A stretch of DNA of 6,827 nt from positions 1-6,827 of the forward strand of contig JAOPVN010000067.1 in the NCBI GenBank assembly GCA_025966175.1. The letters are read 5' to 3'. A model generated the notes under the pieces. It did no database searches. It was not told where the DNA came from and was given only the letters and a program-made list of their open reading frames with translations. Of this stretch, positions 1 to 5,907 are shown in pieces. The stretch comes from Modestobacter sp. Lineage in GTDB: Bacteria > Actinomycetota > Actinomycetes > Mycobacteriales > Geodermatophilaceae. The translations under genes were made by a program, and so were the position numbers. Every line of letters begins with the position of its first letter. Position 1 is the stretch's first letter.

Positions 1-20
1 GGCGGGACCGGCGCGCTCAT
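1..20 (-). CDS. Possible start of a gene leaving the window
   Basis: An ATG on the minus strand at 20-18 opens a frame (Met-Ser-Ala-Pro-Val-Pro) that runs off the left edge. It overlaps the stop of the small membrane-protein frame upstream in an ATGA arrangement, which is the usual sign of translational coupling in actinobacterial operons. Only six codons are visible, so nothing can be said of its function. The overlap is the sole evidence that it is a gene. Confidence 0.4.
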
Positions 21-142
21 CGGGCGCGCCCCGGCCGACCGGGGACGACATCGCGGCGCGTCAGCCGCCAGGCCGAGGCGGCGAGCCCCAGCGCGGCCAG
101 CGCGGTGAGGGTGACGAGCACCCAGGCGGAGACCAGACCCAT
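17..142 (-). CDS. Small single-span membrane protein (41 aa), unknown function
   Basis: This short minus-strand frame starts at ATG 142-140 and ends at TGA 19-17. I do not recognise a family. The product begins MGLVSAWVLVTLTALAALGL, so residues about 3-23 are one hydrophobic segment. A basic tail with RLTRR and several further Arg follows, which predicts an N-out/C-in membrane protein by the positive-inside rule. A TACCGT hexamer (154-149) ends six bases before the ATG, as in a leaderless actinobacterial promoter. A GAGG also lies just before the ATG and could act as a weak ribosome site. The frame is open up to the gatD stop, and a GTG at 196-194 would give 59 aa, but it has no obvious SD. 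The ATGA junction with the next frame supports real translation. It could be a small subunit or accessory of the protein encoded beyond the edge. Confidence 0.5.
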   Translation of the reverse strand: MGLVSAWVLVTLTALAALGLAASAWRLTRRDVVPGRPGRAR

Positions 143-148
143 GGCCTC

Positions 149-154
149 ACGGTA
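149..154 (-). promoter_or_regulatory. Putative leaderless -10 element for the small membrane-protein gene
   Basis: On the minus strand the hexamer reads TACCGT (consensus TANNNT) and is followed by six bases and the ATG at 142. This spacing would place the transcription start at or next to the start codon. No convincing -35 is seen, which is common for such promoters. It implies expression independent of murT-gatD. Confidence 0.35.
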
Positions 155-187
155 TCCGCGCCGGTCGGATCCCGTGGCCGGCGCCCC

Positions 188-201
188 CGCGGTCACCCGC
201 G
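188..201 (-). terminator. Small GC hairpin after gatD
   Basis: A perfect 5-bp stem (CGCGG / CCGCG) with the four-base loop TCAC lies about 8 bases past the gatD stop on the minus strand. It has no T tract. It could be a weak terminator or a 3'-end stabiliser. At this GC content a stem this short can occur by chance. Confidence 0.2.
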
Positions 202-208
202 AGGCACG

Positions 209-949
209 TCACCACCGCGCGGCGCGCAGGCGAGTGACGCTCGACCGGCCGAGCCGCAGCCGCCGGACCGCCTCCTGGTCCTGGAGCTCCAACGAGGGCA
301 GCGCCCGGCCAGTGACCCTGGACAGCACCGCGTCGGCGAGCGCGGGGTTCCGGGCCAGGACCGGCCCGTGCAGATAGGTCCCGACGACGGTGGAGGTGAG
401 CACGCCGTCACCGTGGTCGCCGGCCCCGTTGCCCACGCCCCGCACCACCTCGGCCAGCGGCAGCAGGCCGGCCCCGAGCGTCGTCACACCGCGGTGGTTC
501 TCGAAGCCGGTGAGCGCCCCGACCCCGGGGATCGCGCACCGGCTCACCACCTCACCGATCGCCCGCCGCCGGCCGGCCTTCGTGGTCAGGTCCAGCACGT
601 CCGCGCCCGGGTGACGGCGGCCGGCGGTGTCCTGCATCCACCGGCCGAGCACCTGGAGACCGGCGCAGACCACCATCGTCACCGCCCGCTCCTCCAGCGT
701 GGCGCGCAGCCGTGAGTGCCGCCGCAGCCAGTCCGCAGCGAACACCTGGGCGCCGTCCTCGCCGCCGCCGAGCACGTACAGGTCGCAGTCGGCCGGCGGG
801 ACGTCGCCCGCCGCCACGGTGCAGATCTCCACCGGGATCTGCCGCCAGCGCAGTCGCTGGGCGAGGACCGTGACGTTCCCGCCGTCCGAATAGGTGCCGA
901 GGACGTCGGGCAGGAGCGCGGCGATCCGGACGGCGGACTCCCCGCCCAT
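209..949 (-). CDS. gatD: Lipid II isoglutaminyl synthase, glutaminase subunit GatD
   Basis: The product is a class I glutamine amidotransferase (CobB/CobQ-like) of 246 aa. It releases ammonia from glutamine and passes it to MurT, which amidates D-isoglutamate in lipid II in the cytoplasm. The N-terminus LLPDVLGTYSDGGN (14-25) and the LGGGEDGAQ loop (60-68) are typical of the family. The nucleophile is Cys95 in VVCAGLQVLG and the catalytic His is His194 in GTYLHGP. The run RRRAIGE (127-133) contains the Arg position linked to glutamine binding in pneumococcal GatD. GFENHRG (148-154) is also a family signature. I chose ATG 949-947 rather than the longer start at 985, because it overlaps the murT stop by one base (TGATG) and gives the usual N-terminus. 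The extra residues of the longer version look unlike the family. The gene is co-transcribed with murT and probably translationally coupled to it. Confidence 0.95.
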   Translation of the reverse strand: MGGESAVRIAALLPDVLGTYSDGGNVTVLAQRLRWRQIPVEICTVAAGDVPPADCDLYVLGGGEDGAQVFAADWLRRHSRLRATLEERAVTMVVCAGLQVLGRWMQDTAGRRHPGADVLDLTTKAGRRRAIGEVVSRCAIPGVGALTGFENHRGVTTLGAGLLPLAEVVRGVGNGAGDHGDGVLTSTVVGTYLHGPVLARNPALADAVLSRVTGRALPSLELQDQEAVRRLRLGRSSVTRLRAARW

Positions 950-2193
950 CACGGCTCCCGCGCGGCGAGGTGCTTGTGCAGCCACGTGAACGCGGTGTAG
1001 TTCGCCACCACGAAGACGTCTCCGGCCGGGAGCAGGTCGAGGGCCCGGATCGGGTCCGGTTCGGTGCTGTGCTCCCGGTCGGCGTATGAGAGCCGGAGGC
1101 CGAGATCGGCCGCGCGCTCCCCGGAGGCCACGGTCGGCCGGGCCGGCAGCTGCTCGAACGGCACGTCCCAGAGCCAGGAGGTGTCCCGGCCGTCCGCCTC
1201 CCGGGCGTTCACGGCCAGCAGGAAGGACGGCGCGTGCGCCAGCAGCGGGAGGAGCGCCGCCCAGCCGGCGGGGTTCTTGGCCAGCAGCAGGTGCAGGACC
1301 TGGGCGCCGCGCCCGACCACCGAGTAGCGGCCCGCGACCTTCTCCAGGACGGCGAGTGCGGCTGCCGCCCGGTCGGAGGGCACGCCGAGCGCGTCCGCCG
1401 CCGCCATGGCGAGCGCCGCGTTGCCCAGGTTGAACGAGCCTGGCAGCGCCAGGTGCAGCGCCGTCGTCCCGTGGGGACCTTCGATCGCGGACTTCGCCAC
1501 CGTCCAGGTGGGGCGCGGCCGCGAACGCCCGGCGGCGTCCTGCCAGACCCCCGCATCGGCCCGCCAGTCCGTGCCCGCCGCCACCCAGACCACGCGCGCG
1601 GCACAGCCCACCGCATCGACCAGCACCGGGTCGTCGGCGTTCGCGATGACGAGCACCTCGGGGTGGCCGGCGAGCGCCGCCGACACCGTGGCCGCCACGG
1701 CACGCACCTCCGATCCCCGGTCGAGCTGGTCGCGGCTGAGGTTGAGCAGCACCACGGCAGCGGGACCCACCGCCGCGGCCACCTCACCCAGGTACAGCTC
1801 GTCGACCTCCAGGACCGCGTGGCCGGCCTGCGGCTGGACCAGCAACGCGGCGACCGCCCCGTCGGGCATGTTGGCGCCGGTGGCGTTGTGCGCCACCGGC
1901 CCGCGCGTGCGCAGCGCGGCCGCGAGCATGTGCGCGGTGGTCGTCTTGCCGTTGGTGCCGGAGACGAGCACCACCCGACGGCCCGCTGCCAGACGGGAAA
2001 GGGCACGCGGGTCCAGCGCGAGCGTCACCCGGCCACCGATGACCGCGCCCTCCCCGAGATTCAGTCTGCGGGAAACCCGGCTCGCCAGACGTCCGAGCAG
2101 CACCGCCGTTCTGGTGCGGGGATTGCGCACCCGAACAGGGCACCAGGACCGGACGTCGACCGGCTGCGAATGGGCCACGCGATCTGCCACCAT
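949..2193 (-). CDS. murT: Lipid II isoglutaminyl synthase, Mur ligase subunit MurT
   Basis: This is a Mur-ligase-like protein of 414 aa. It activates the alpha-carboxyl of D-Glu in the lipid II stem peptide with ATP and amidates it using ammonia from GatD. Visible parts, in order, are IGGRVTLALDP (52-62), the ATP P-loop GTNGKTTT (79-86), HNATGANMPDG (102-112), the Mur central signature NLSRDQLDR (151-159), and the C-terminal DUF1727 domain from about 297. DUF1727 contains NAREADGRDTSWLWDVPFE; Asp343 in SWLWD matches the catalytic Asp of characterised MurT. The segment between WRADAG (210-215) and PRPTW (226-230), where homologues carry a CxxC...CxxC zinc ribbon, is short and has no cysteine. 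The only Cys residues are 18 and 197. The ATG at 2193 has AGGA about 8-11 bases upstream. Otherwise the length is normal for the family. Confidence 0.95.
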   Translation of the reverse strand: MVADRVAHSQPVDVRSWCPVRVRNPRTRTAVLLGRLASRVSRRLNLGEGAVIGGRVTLALDPRALSRLAAGRRVVLVSGTNGKTTTAHMLAAALRTRGPVAHNATGANMPDGAVAALLVQPQAGHAVLEVDELYLGEVAAAVGPAAVVLLNLSRDQLDRGSEVRAVAATVSAALAGHPEVLVIANADDPVLVDAVGCAARVVWVAAGTDWRADAGVWQDAAGRSRPRPTWTVAKSAIEGPHGTTALHLALPGSFNLGNAALAMAAADALGVPSDRAAAALAVLEKVAGRYSVVGRGAQVLHLLLAKNPAGWAALLPLLAHAPSFLLAVNAREADGRDTSWLWDVPFEQLPARPTVASGERAADLGLRLSYADREHSTEPDPIRALDLLPAGDVFVVANYTAFTWLHKHLAAREP

Positions 2194-2250
2194 CGGCCCG
2201 TCCTGTCCGGCAGGTTGTTCCTGCGCCGGTCAGTGAAGCTCGCCCGTCCT

Positions 2251-2272
2251 GAACGGCACCTGAATGCCGTTC
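2251..2272 (-). terminator. Perfect 8-bp inverted repeat between epimerase and murT
   Basis: The arms GAACGGCA (2251-2258) and TGCCGTTC (2265-2272) are perfectly complementary around a six-base loop. The repeat begins about 7 bases after the epimerase stop. In RNA it would form a compact hairpin without a T tract, so it may terminate or stabilise the epimerase transcript. It could equally be a protein-binding site upstream of murT (58 bases before its ATG). Confidence 0.4.
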
Positions 2273-2278
2273 GCGACG

Positions 2279-3205
2279 TCATTCGACCACGCCCACCCGC
2301 CCGGCGGTGGCCCGCACGACGCCGTCCCAGTGCGTCGGCTCGAGCCCGAAGGTCGCCGTCGTGGCCGAGGCGTCGATGACGTACGGCCGGTCGAACTGGT
2401 GCCGGACGGCGACCACCTCGCGCAGGAACGGGACGGCGACCCCCACGGCGCGCAGCACCGGCCACGGCATGCCGCTGACCTTCGGTGCGTCCAGGCCCAG
2501 GGCCGTGGCCAGGTCGGTGACCGCCTCGCGCTGCGAGCGGATGGTGCTGGGGACGTGCCAGGCCCGGCCGAGGGCCCGGTCGTCGGTGGCCAGGATGACC
2601 AGCGTCGCCGCGACGTCGGGCAGGTACGACCAGCCGCGCGGGACGTCGGGGTCGCCGACCACCCAGGCCCGCCGGCCCGCGCGCAGCGCCGGCAGCTGAC
2701 GCGTCAGGTGCGAGTGGTCACCGGGCACCTGCGGGCCGACGAAGTCCGCGGCGCGCGCCTCGGTCACCCGGACCCGGCCGGCCTGGTGTGCGGCGTGCAT
2801 CTCCACCCACATGCGGGCGCGGACCTGCCCCTTCGTGTCGGTCGCGGCCAGCGGTGAGTCCGGCGTCATCGGACCCGCCGGGCGGCCGTAGCCGTAGAGG
2901 TTGCCCATGGTGACCAGGACCGCGCCGGTTCGCTCGGCCGCGGCCAGCATCGCTGCCGCGACCGGCGGCCAGTCGGTGGCCCAGCGGGTGTACGCCGGGT
3001 TGACGGCGTTGTAGAGCGCCGCTGCGCCCCGTGCGGCGGCGGTGAGCGCCTCGGCGTCGGTGGCGTCGACCTGCCGGTGCTCGATCCGCTCGGTGGACCG
3101 GCCACCGCTGCGGGAGAGCACCCGCACCTGGTGCCCGTCGTCGGCCAGCCGTTCCGCAGTCGTCGTCCCGACCTGTCCCTTGCCCACGATCACGTGCAGT
3201 GCCAT
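2279..3205 (-). CDS. NAD(P)-binding epimerase/reductase of the SDR type
   Basis: The product is a 308-aa protein of the NAD-dependent epimerase/dehydratase (extended or atypical SDR) group. The Rossmann motif GKGQVG (8-13) sits at the N-terminus. VLSRSG (29-34) at the end of beta-2 has an Arg that favours NADP. The stretch LVTMGNLYGYG (97-107) holds the expected SDR tyrosine region, and RARMWVEMHAA follows. A canonical YxxxK is not present: the nearest Lys is Lys125, in TKGQVRA. The catalytic arrangement is therefore non-standard, and oxidoreductase versus binding-only function cannot be decided. The substrate is unknown. I chose ATG 3205 over an upstream frame extension because GGAGG lies 5 bases before it and the Rossmann fold starts at once. 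The gene is divergent from a TetR regulator, with two operator-like palindromes in the shared spacer. It is therefore probably induced by a ligand of that regulator. Confidence 0.85.
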   Translation of the reverse strand: MALHVIVGKGQVGTTTAERLADDGHQVRVLSRSGGRSTERIEHRQVDATDAEALTAAARGAAALYNAVNPAYTRWATDWPPVAAAMLAAAERTGAVLVTMGNLYGYGRPAGPMTPDSPLAATDTKGQVRARMWVEMHAAHQAGRVRVTEARAADFVGPQVPGDHSHLTRQLPALRAGRRAWVVGDPDVPRGWSYLPDVAATLVILATDDRALGRAWHVPSTIRSQREAVTDLATALGLDAPKVSGMPWPVLRAVGVAVPFLREVVAVRHQFDRPYVIDASATTATFGLEPTHWDGVVRATAGRVGVVE

Positions 3206-3226
3206 GCCGGCCTCCGTCACAGAAGT

Positions 3227-3241
3227 GAGAGCACTGCTCTC
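3227..3241. promoter_or_regulatory. TetR operator O1 (perfect palindrome)
   Basis: GAGAGCACTGCTCTC is a perfect palindrome with 7-bp arms around one base. Its core AGAGC-ACT-GCTCT matches the second palindrome 53 bp away. It lies just downstream of the predicted epimerase transcription start, inside the 5' leader, where a bound repressor would block elongation or initiation. Binding by the adjacent TetR protein is inferred from position and symmetry. Confidence 0.7.
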
Positions 3242-3252
3242 GGATGCCGACG

Positions 3253-3281
3253 AGCCTGCCTCGGGCGGGATCACCTGTCAA
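3253..3281 (-). promoter_or_regulatory. Putative epimerase promoter (TTGACA -35)
   Basis: On the minus strand a consensus TTGACA (3281-3276) is followed, after 17 bases, by CAGGCT (3258-3253), a loose -10 with A at position 2 and T at position 6. Transcription would start near 3246, leaving a leader of about 40 bases with a GGAGG site. The -35 overlaps operator O2, and O1 lies just past the start site. Confidence 0.5.
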
Positions 3282-3295
3282 GAGCGGCGCTCTTG
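3279..3295. promoter_or_regulatory. TetR operator O2 (perfect palindrome)
   Basis: CAAGAGCGGCGCTCTTG has perfect 7-bp arms around three bases, and its core is AGAGC-GGC-GCTCT, the same as in O1. It overlaps the -35 of the epimerase promoter on one strand and lies just upstream of the likely TetR promoter on the other. One protein could therefore control both directions. A lone GCTCT half-site also occurs at 3308-3312. Confidence 0.7.
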
Positions 3296-3296
3296 T

Positions 3297-3326
3297 TTGC
3301 GCACACCGCTCTCGAACTGACATGCT
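3297..3326 (+). promoter_or_regulatory. Putative leaderless promoter of the TetR gene
   Basis: CATGCT (3321-3326), a weak -10, ends six bases before the GTG start at 3333. TTGCGC (3297-3302) lies 18 bases upstream as a possible -35. No Shine-Dalgarno sequence precedes the GTG, which agrees with a transcript that begins at the start codon. Confidence 0.35.
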
Positions 3327-3332
3327 CCGGGG

Positions 3333-4016
3333 GTGCCACCGACGACCGCCCGGGAGCGGGCCCGTGCCGAGCTGACCGCGGAGATCACCGACCTGGCGCG
3401 CGCCCAGCTGGCCACGGTCGGGGCGGCGGGCCTCTCGTTGCGCGCCGTCGCCCGCGAGCTGGGCATGGCCTCCTCGGCGATGTACCGCTACTTCCCCAGC
3501 CGGGACGACCTGCTCACCCGGCTGATCATCGACGGCTACGACGCGCTGGGCGCCGTGGCCGAGGCCGCCGACGACCCGGGCGCCGGGCCCTCGGACCGCT
3601 GGCTGGCGGTCTGCCGGTCGGTGCGCGGCTGGGCGTTGGCCCATCCGCACGAGTACGCGCTGCTCTACGGCTCCCCCGTGCCCGGCTACTCCGCGCCCCG
3701 GGACACCGTCCCGGCGGCGGCCCGGGTGGGCCTGGTGCTGGGCCGGGTGCTCGGCGACGCCGCTCACGCCGGGGCGCTGCCGATGGCGTCGGGGCTCAGC
3801 ACGGGCACCGTCTCCAGCGACCTCACCGAGGCGCTGGGCGGGGAGCACCCGGCGCTGGACGACCGGGTCCGTTCCCGCGCACTGCTGGCCTGGAGCGGGC
3901 TCTTCGGCGCGGTGAGCTTCGAGCTCTTCGGCCACTTCGTCGGGTCGGTGACCGACGCCGACGCGTTCTTCGACGACGCGATGCGCGATCTCGCCGGGCT
4001 CGTCGGTCTCCGCTGA
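3333..4016 (+). CDS. TetR/AcrR-family transcriptional regulator with WHG-type C-terminal domain
   Basis: The product is a 227-aa one-component regulator. The N-terminal helix-turn-helix (about 34-60, LSLRAVARELGMASSAMYRYFPSRDDLL) binds DNA. The C-terminal ligand/dimer domain contains RSVRGWALAHPHEYALLYG (95-113) then SPVPGYSAP, which is typical of the TetR C-terminal domain called WHG (Pfam PF13305). Members of this group are usually repressors that release DNA on binding a small molecule; the ligand here is unknown. The GTG at 3333 gives the expected short basic N-terminal arm. No SD is present, and the ATG at 3322 is out of frame. The gene is divergent from the epimerase gene across 127 bp holding two matching palindromes, so control of that gene plus autoregulation is the natural reading. 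Whether the TMEM175 gene 83 bp downstream is in the same transcript is unclear. Confidence 0.92.
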   Translation: MPPTTARERARAELTAEITDLARAQLATVGAAGLSLRAVARELGMASSAMYRYFPSRDDLLTRLIIDGYDALGAVAEAADDPGAGPSDRWLAVCRSVRGWALAHPHEYALLYGSPVPGYSAPRDTVPAAARVGLVLGRVLGDAAHAGALPMASGLSTGTVSSDLTEALGGEHPALDDRVRSRALLAWSGLFGAVSFELFGHFVGSVTDADAFFDDAMRDLAGLVGLR

Positions 4017-4087
4017 GCGCGAGCGAGCCGCCCGCGCCAGGGCCCCAGGAGGCGACGACGACCGGCCGATCCGCCGGGTGGCATCAC

Positions 4088-4093
4088 TAGCCT
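4088..4093 (+). promoter_or_regulatory. Putative leaderless -10 element of the TMEM175-like gene
   Basis: TAGCCT fits TANNNT and ends six bases before the ATG at 4100. The intervening bases (CCCCGC) hold no Shine-Dalgarno sequence, so a leaderless transcript is the simplest explanation for translation. No clear -35 is seen about 17 bases upstream. Confidence 0.4.
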
Positions 4094-4099
4094 CCCCGC

Positions 4100-4687
4100 A
4101 TGTCGACCGGCCGGATGGAAGCGTTCAGCGACGGCGTCATCGCCATCCTGATCACGGTGATGGTGCTCGAGCTGCCCGTTCCGCAGGGCACGACGTGGGA
4201 GGCACTGCACGACGCGCTCCCGGTACTGCTCACATACGTGCTGAGCTTCGTCTACCTCGGCATCTACTGGAACAACCACCACCACATGCTGCAGGCGACC
4301 GACCGGGTGACCGGCCTGATCCTGTGGGCGAACCTGCACCTGCTCTTCTGGCTGTCGCTGGTGCCGTTCACCACCGCCTGGATGGGTGAGAACCACTTCG
4401 CCGCGGTGCCCGCAGCCGCCTACGGCATCGTCCTGCTCGCCGCGGCGGTGGCCTTCTTCGGGCTGCAGCGGGCGATCATCCGGGACCAGGGGAACGGGTC
4501 GCTGGTCGCCACCGCGGTGGGCCGGGACGTCAAGGGGAAGCTCTCGCCGTTGCTGTACGCCGCCGGCATCGGCCTGGCCTTCGTCAGCGACTGGCTGGCG
4601 GTCGCCGTCTACGCCGGGGTGGCACTGCTCTGGCTGGTGCCGGACCGGCGGCTCGAGCGGACCATCGAGCACCGGCCCAGCAGCTGA
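4100..4687 (+). CDS. TMEM175-family (DUF1211) putative potassium channel
   Basis: The product is a 195-aa polytopic membrane protein. The N-terminus RMEAFSDGVIAILITVMVLE holds the FSDG signature (9-12) of the TMEM175 family. Bacterial members characterised so far form tetrameric potassium-permeable channels without the usual TVGYG filter and are gated by hydrophobic residues of the first helix. Six hydrophobic segments can be seen at about 8-25, 38-57, 71-93, 102-123, 148-164 and 165-181. YWNNHHHML (56-64), between helices 2 and 3, is also characteristic. The length is normal for a single-repeat bacterial member. The start has no SD but a leaderless-type -10. It lies 83 bp after the TetR gene on the same strand; a functional link is not evident. 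Ion selectivity cannot be judged from sequence alone. Confidence 0.88.
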   Translation: MSTGRMEAFSDGVIAILITVMVLELPVPQGTTWEALHDALPVLLTYVLSFVYLGIYWNNHHHMLQATDRVTGLILWANLHLLFWLSLVPFTTAWMGENHFAAVPAAAYGIVLLAAAVAFFGLQRAIIRDQGNGSLVATAVGRDVKGKLSPLLYAAGIGLAFVSDWLAVAVYAGVALLWLVPDRRLERTIEHRPSS

Positions 4688-4698
4688 GCCGGGAACGC

Positions 4699-4736
4699 GA
4701 CAGGGCCCGCCTCCCCTCGGGGAGGCGGGCCCTGTC
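4699..4736. terminator. Bidirectional terminator between convergent genes
   Basis: Two 18-base arms (4699-4716 and 4719-4736) are perfectly complementary around a two-base centre and are very GC-rich. The element lies 11 bases after the TMEM175-like gene and 11 bases after sseC, which converge here. It has no T tract in either direction, as is common for actinobacterial hairpin terminators. Confidence 0.85.
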
Positions 4737-4747
4737 CGGGTCCTTCG

Positions 4748-5041
4748 TCAGGCGATCGCGAGCGTCGTCTCGTTGAGACCGACGTCCGCGGCGAGGGTGC
4801 GCTCAGCCCGCCCGATCGGGGACAGCGACCGCAGGGTCCACTGCCCCGGCGCGGCGAAGAACCGGAACTCACCCTCCGGGCTGGTCACCACCTCGGCGGT
4901 GAACTCGTCGGTGGCGTCCAGCAGCCGGACGTAGGCGCCGGCGACCGGCGACCCGTCGTGCCAGACCGAACCCTGGATGACCGTCTGGGTCGTCAGGTCC
5001 ACTCCGGCGAGACCGCCACCCTGCTTCGGGGCTCCACACAT
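4748..5041 (-). CDS. sseC: SseC family protein (DUF1416)
   Basis: This 97-aa protein matches the actinobacterial SseC/DUF1416 family, encoded next to CysA-type sulfurtransferases in mycobacteria. It begins MCGAPKQGG with the family's N-terminal Cys-Gly and Lys-Gln. It then shows a beta-rich body with VIQGSVWHDGSPVAGAYVRL (21-40), DEFTAEVV and EFRFFAAPGQWTLR, resembling the small transthyretin/carboxypeptidase-regulatory-like fold. Biochemical function is not established; a role with the sulfurtransferase in sulfur transfer is inferred from constant association. It starts 6 bases after the sulfurtransferase stop and has only a weak purine run upstream, so translational coupling is likely. It is the last gene of the operon and is followed by a strong hairpin. 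Confidence 0.9.
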   Translation of the reverse strand: MCGAPKQGGGLAGVDLTTQTVIQGSVWHDGSPVAGAYVRLLDATDEFTAEVVTSPEGEFRFFAAPGQWTLRSLSPIGRAERTLAADVGLNETTLAIA

Positions 5042-5047
5042 GTCAGC

Positions 5048-5875
5048 TCACTTCTCGATCGGGACGCCGACGAGCGAGCCGTACTCGACCCAGCTGCCGT
5101 CGTAGTTCTTGACGTCGGACTTGCCGAGCAGCTCGCGCAGCACGAACCAGGTGTGGCTCGAGCGCTCACCGATCCGGCAGTAGGCGATGGTGGCCTTGTT
5201 CTCGTCGTAGCCCTGCTCGTCGTAGAGGGCGGCGAGCTGCTCGTCGGTCTTGAACGTGCCGTCCTCGTTGGCCGCCTTGCTCCACGGGATGTTCATCGCG
5301 GTCGGGACGTGGCCGCCCTTCTGCGCCATCTCCTGCGGCAGGTGGGCCGGGGCCAGGATCTTGCCGGAGAACTCGTCGGGCGAACGGACGTCGATGAGGT
5401 TCTTCGACCCGATCGACGCGACGACCTCGTCGCGGAAGGCGCGGATCGAGAGGTCGGGCTCACTGGCCTGGTAGGTCGTGGCCGGACGCTCGACGACGTC
5501 CTTCGACAGCGGGCGCCCGTCGAGCTCCCACTTCTTGCGGCCACCGTCGACCAGCTTGACGTCCTGGTGGCCGTAGAGCTTGAAGTACCAGTAGGCGTAG
5601 GCGGCGAACCAGTTGTTGTTGCCGCCGTAGAGCACCACGGTGTCGTCGTTGCTGATGCCCTTGGCCGACAGCAGCGCCTCGAAGGCGGCCTTGTCGACGA
5701 AGTCGCGACGCAGCGGGTCCTGCAGGTCCTTCTTCCAGTCCAGCTTGATGGCACCCTCGAGGTGGCCGCCGTCGTAGGCGGCGGTGTCCTCGTCGACCTC
5801 GACGAAGACCAGGCCGGGCCGGCCGAGGTTCTCCTGGGCCCAGTCGGCGGTGACGAGCACGTCGTTGCGGCTCAT
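5048..5875 (-). CDS. cysA2: Thiosulfate sulfurtransferase (two-domain rhodanese, CysA2/CysA3 type)
   Basis: This is a 275-aa cytoplasmic tandem-rhodanese protein that moves sulfane sulfur from thiosulfate to an acceptor (cyanide in vitro, thiols in the cell). The N-terminal, non-catalytic domain spans about 5-125, with VDEDTAAYDGGHLEGA (27-42) and VVLYGGNNNWFAAYAYWYFK. The catalytic domain spans about 145-275, with NLIDVRSPDEFSG (159-171) and the active loop CRIGERS (233-239), in which Cys233 carries the persulfide. The loop and following HTWFVL match mycobacterial CysA2/CysA3. The frame is open far upstream, but ATG 5875 is the start: AAGGAG lies 9 bases before it and the family N-terminus begins there. 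It lies 32 bases after the DUF4395 gene and 6 before sseC, so it belongs to the same operon and falls under the Cys-leader attenuator. The symbol follows mycobacterial usage and is unrelated to the sulfate-transporter ATPase CysA. Confidence 0.93.
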   Translation of the reverse strand: MSRNDVLVTADWAQENLGRPGLVFVEVDEDTAAYDGGHLEGAIKLDWKKDLQDPLRRDFVDKAAFEALLSAKGISNDDTVVLYGGNNNWFAAYAYWYFKLYGHQDVKLVDGGRKKWELDGRPLSKDVVERPATTYQASEPDLSIRAFRDEVVASIGSKNLIDVRSPDEFSGKILAPAHLPQEMAQKGGHVPTAMNIPWSKAANEDGTFKTDEQLAALYDEQGYDENKATIAYCRIGERSSHTWFVLRELLGKSDVKNYDGSWVEYGSLVGVPIEK

Positions 5876-5907
5876 GGGATGGCTCTCCTTGGTGTGTGCG
5901 GACGGGA

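Noticed and set aside
950..985. Longer gatD start at 985
   Set aside because: It would overlap murT by 37 bases and add non-family residues. ATG 949 gives the one-base TGATG coupling and the standard N-terminus.
1234..2379. Long plus-strand open frame of 381 codons opposite murT
   Set aside because: It has Arg/His/Gly-rich composition typical of a shadow frame in high-GC DNA, shows no recognisable domain, and lies fully antisense to the well-supported murT.
2718..3935. Minus-strand frame of 405 codons across the TetR-epimerase region
   Set aside because: It spans two divergent genes and their operator region, with Arg/Gly/Ala-rich sequence and no domain. Both underlying genes are clear.
3764..4672. 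Minus-strand frame of 302 codons opposite the TetR and TMEM175 genes
   Set aside because: It is His/Gln/Arg-rich shadow translation opposite two genes with clear family motifs.
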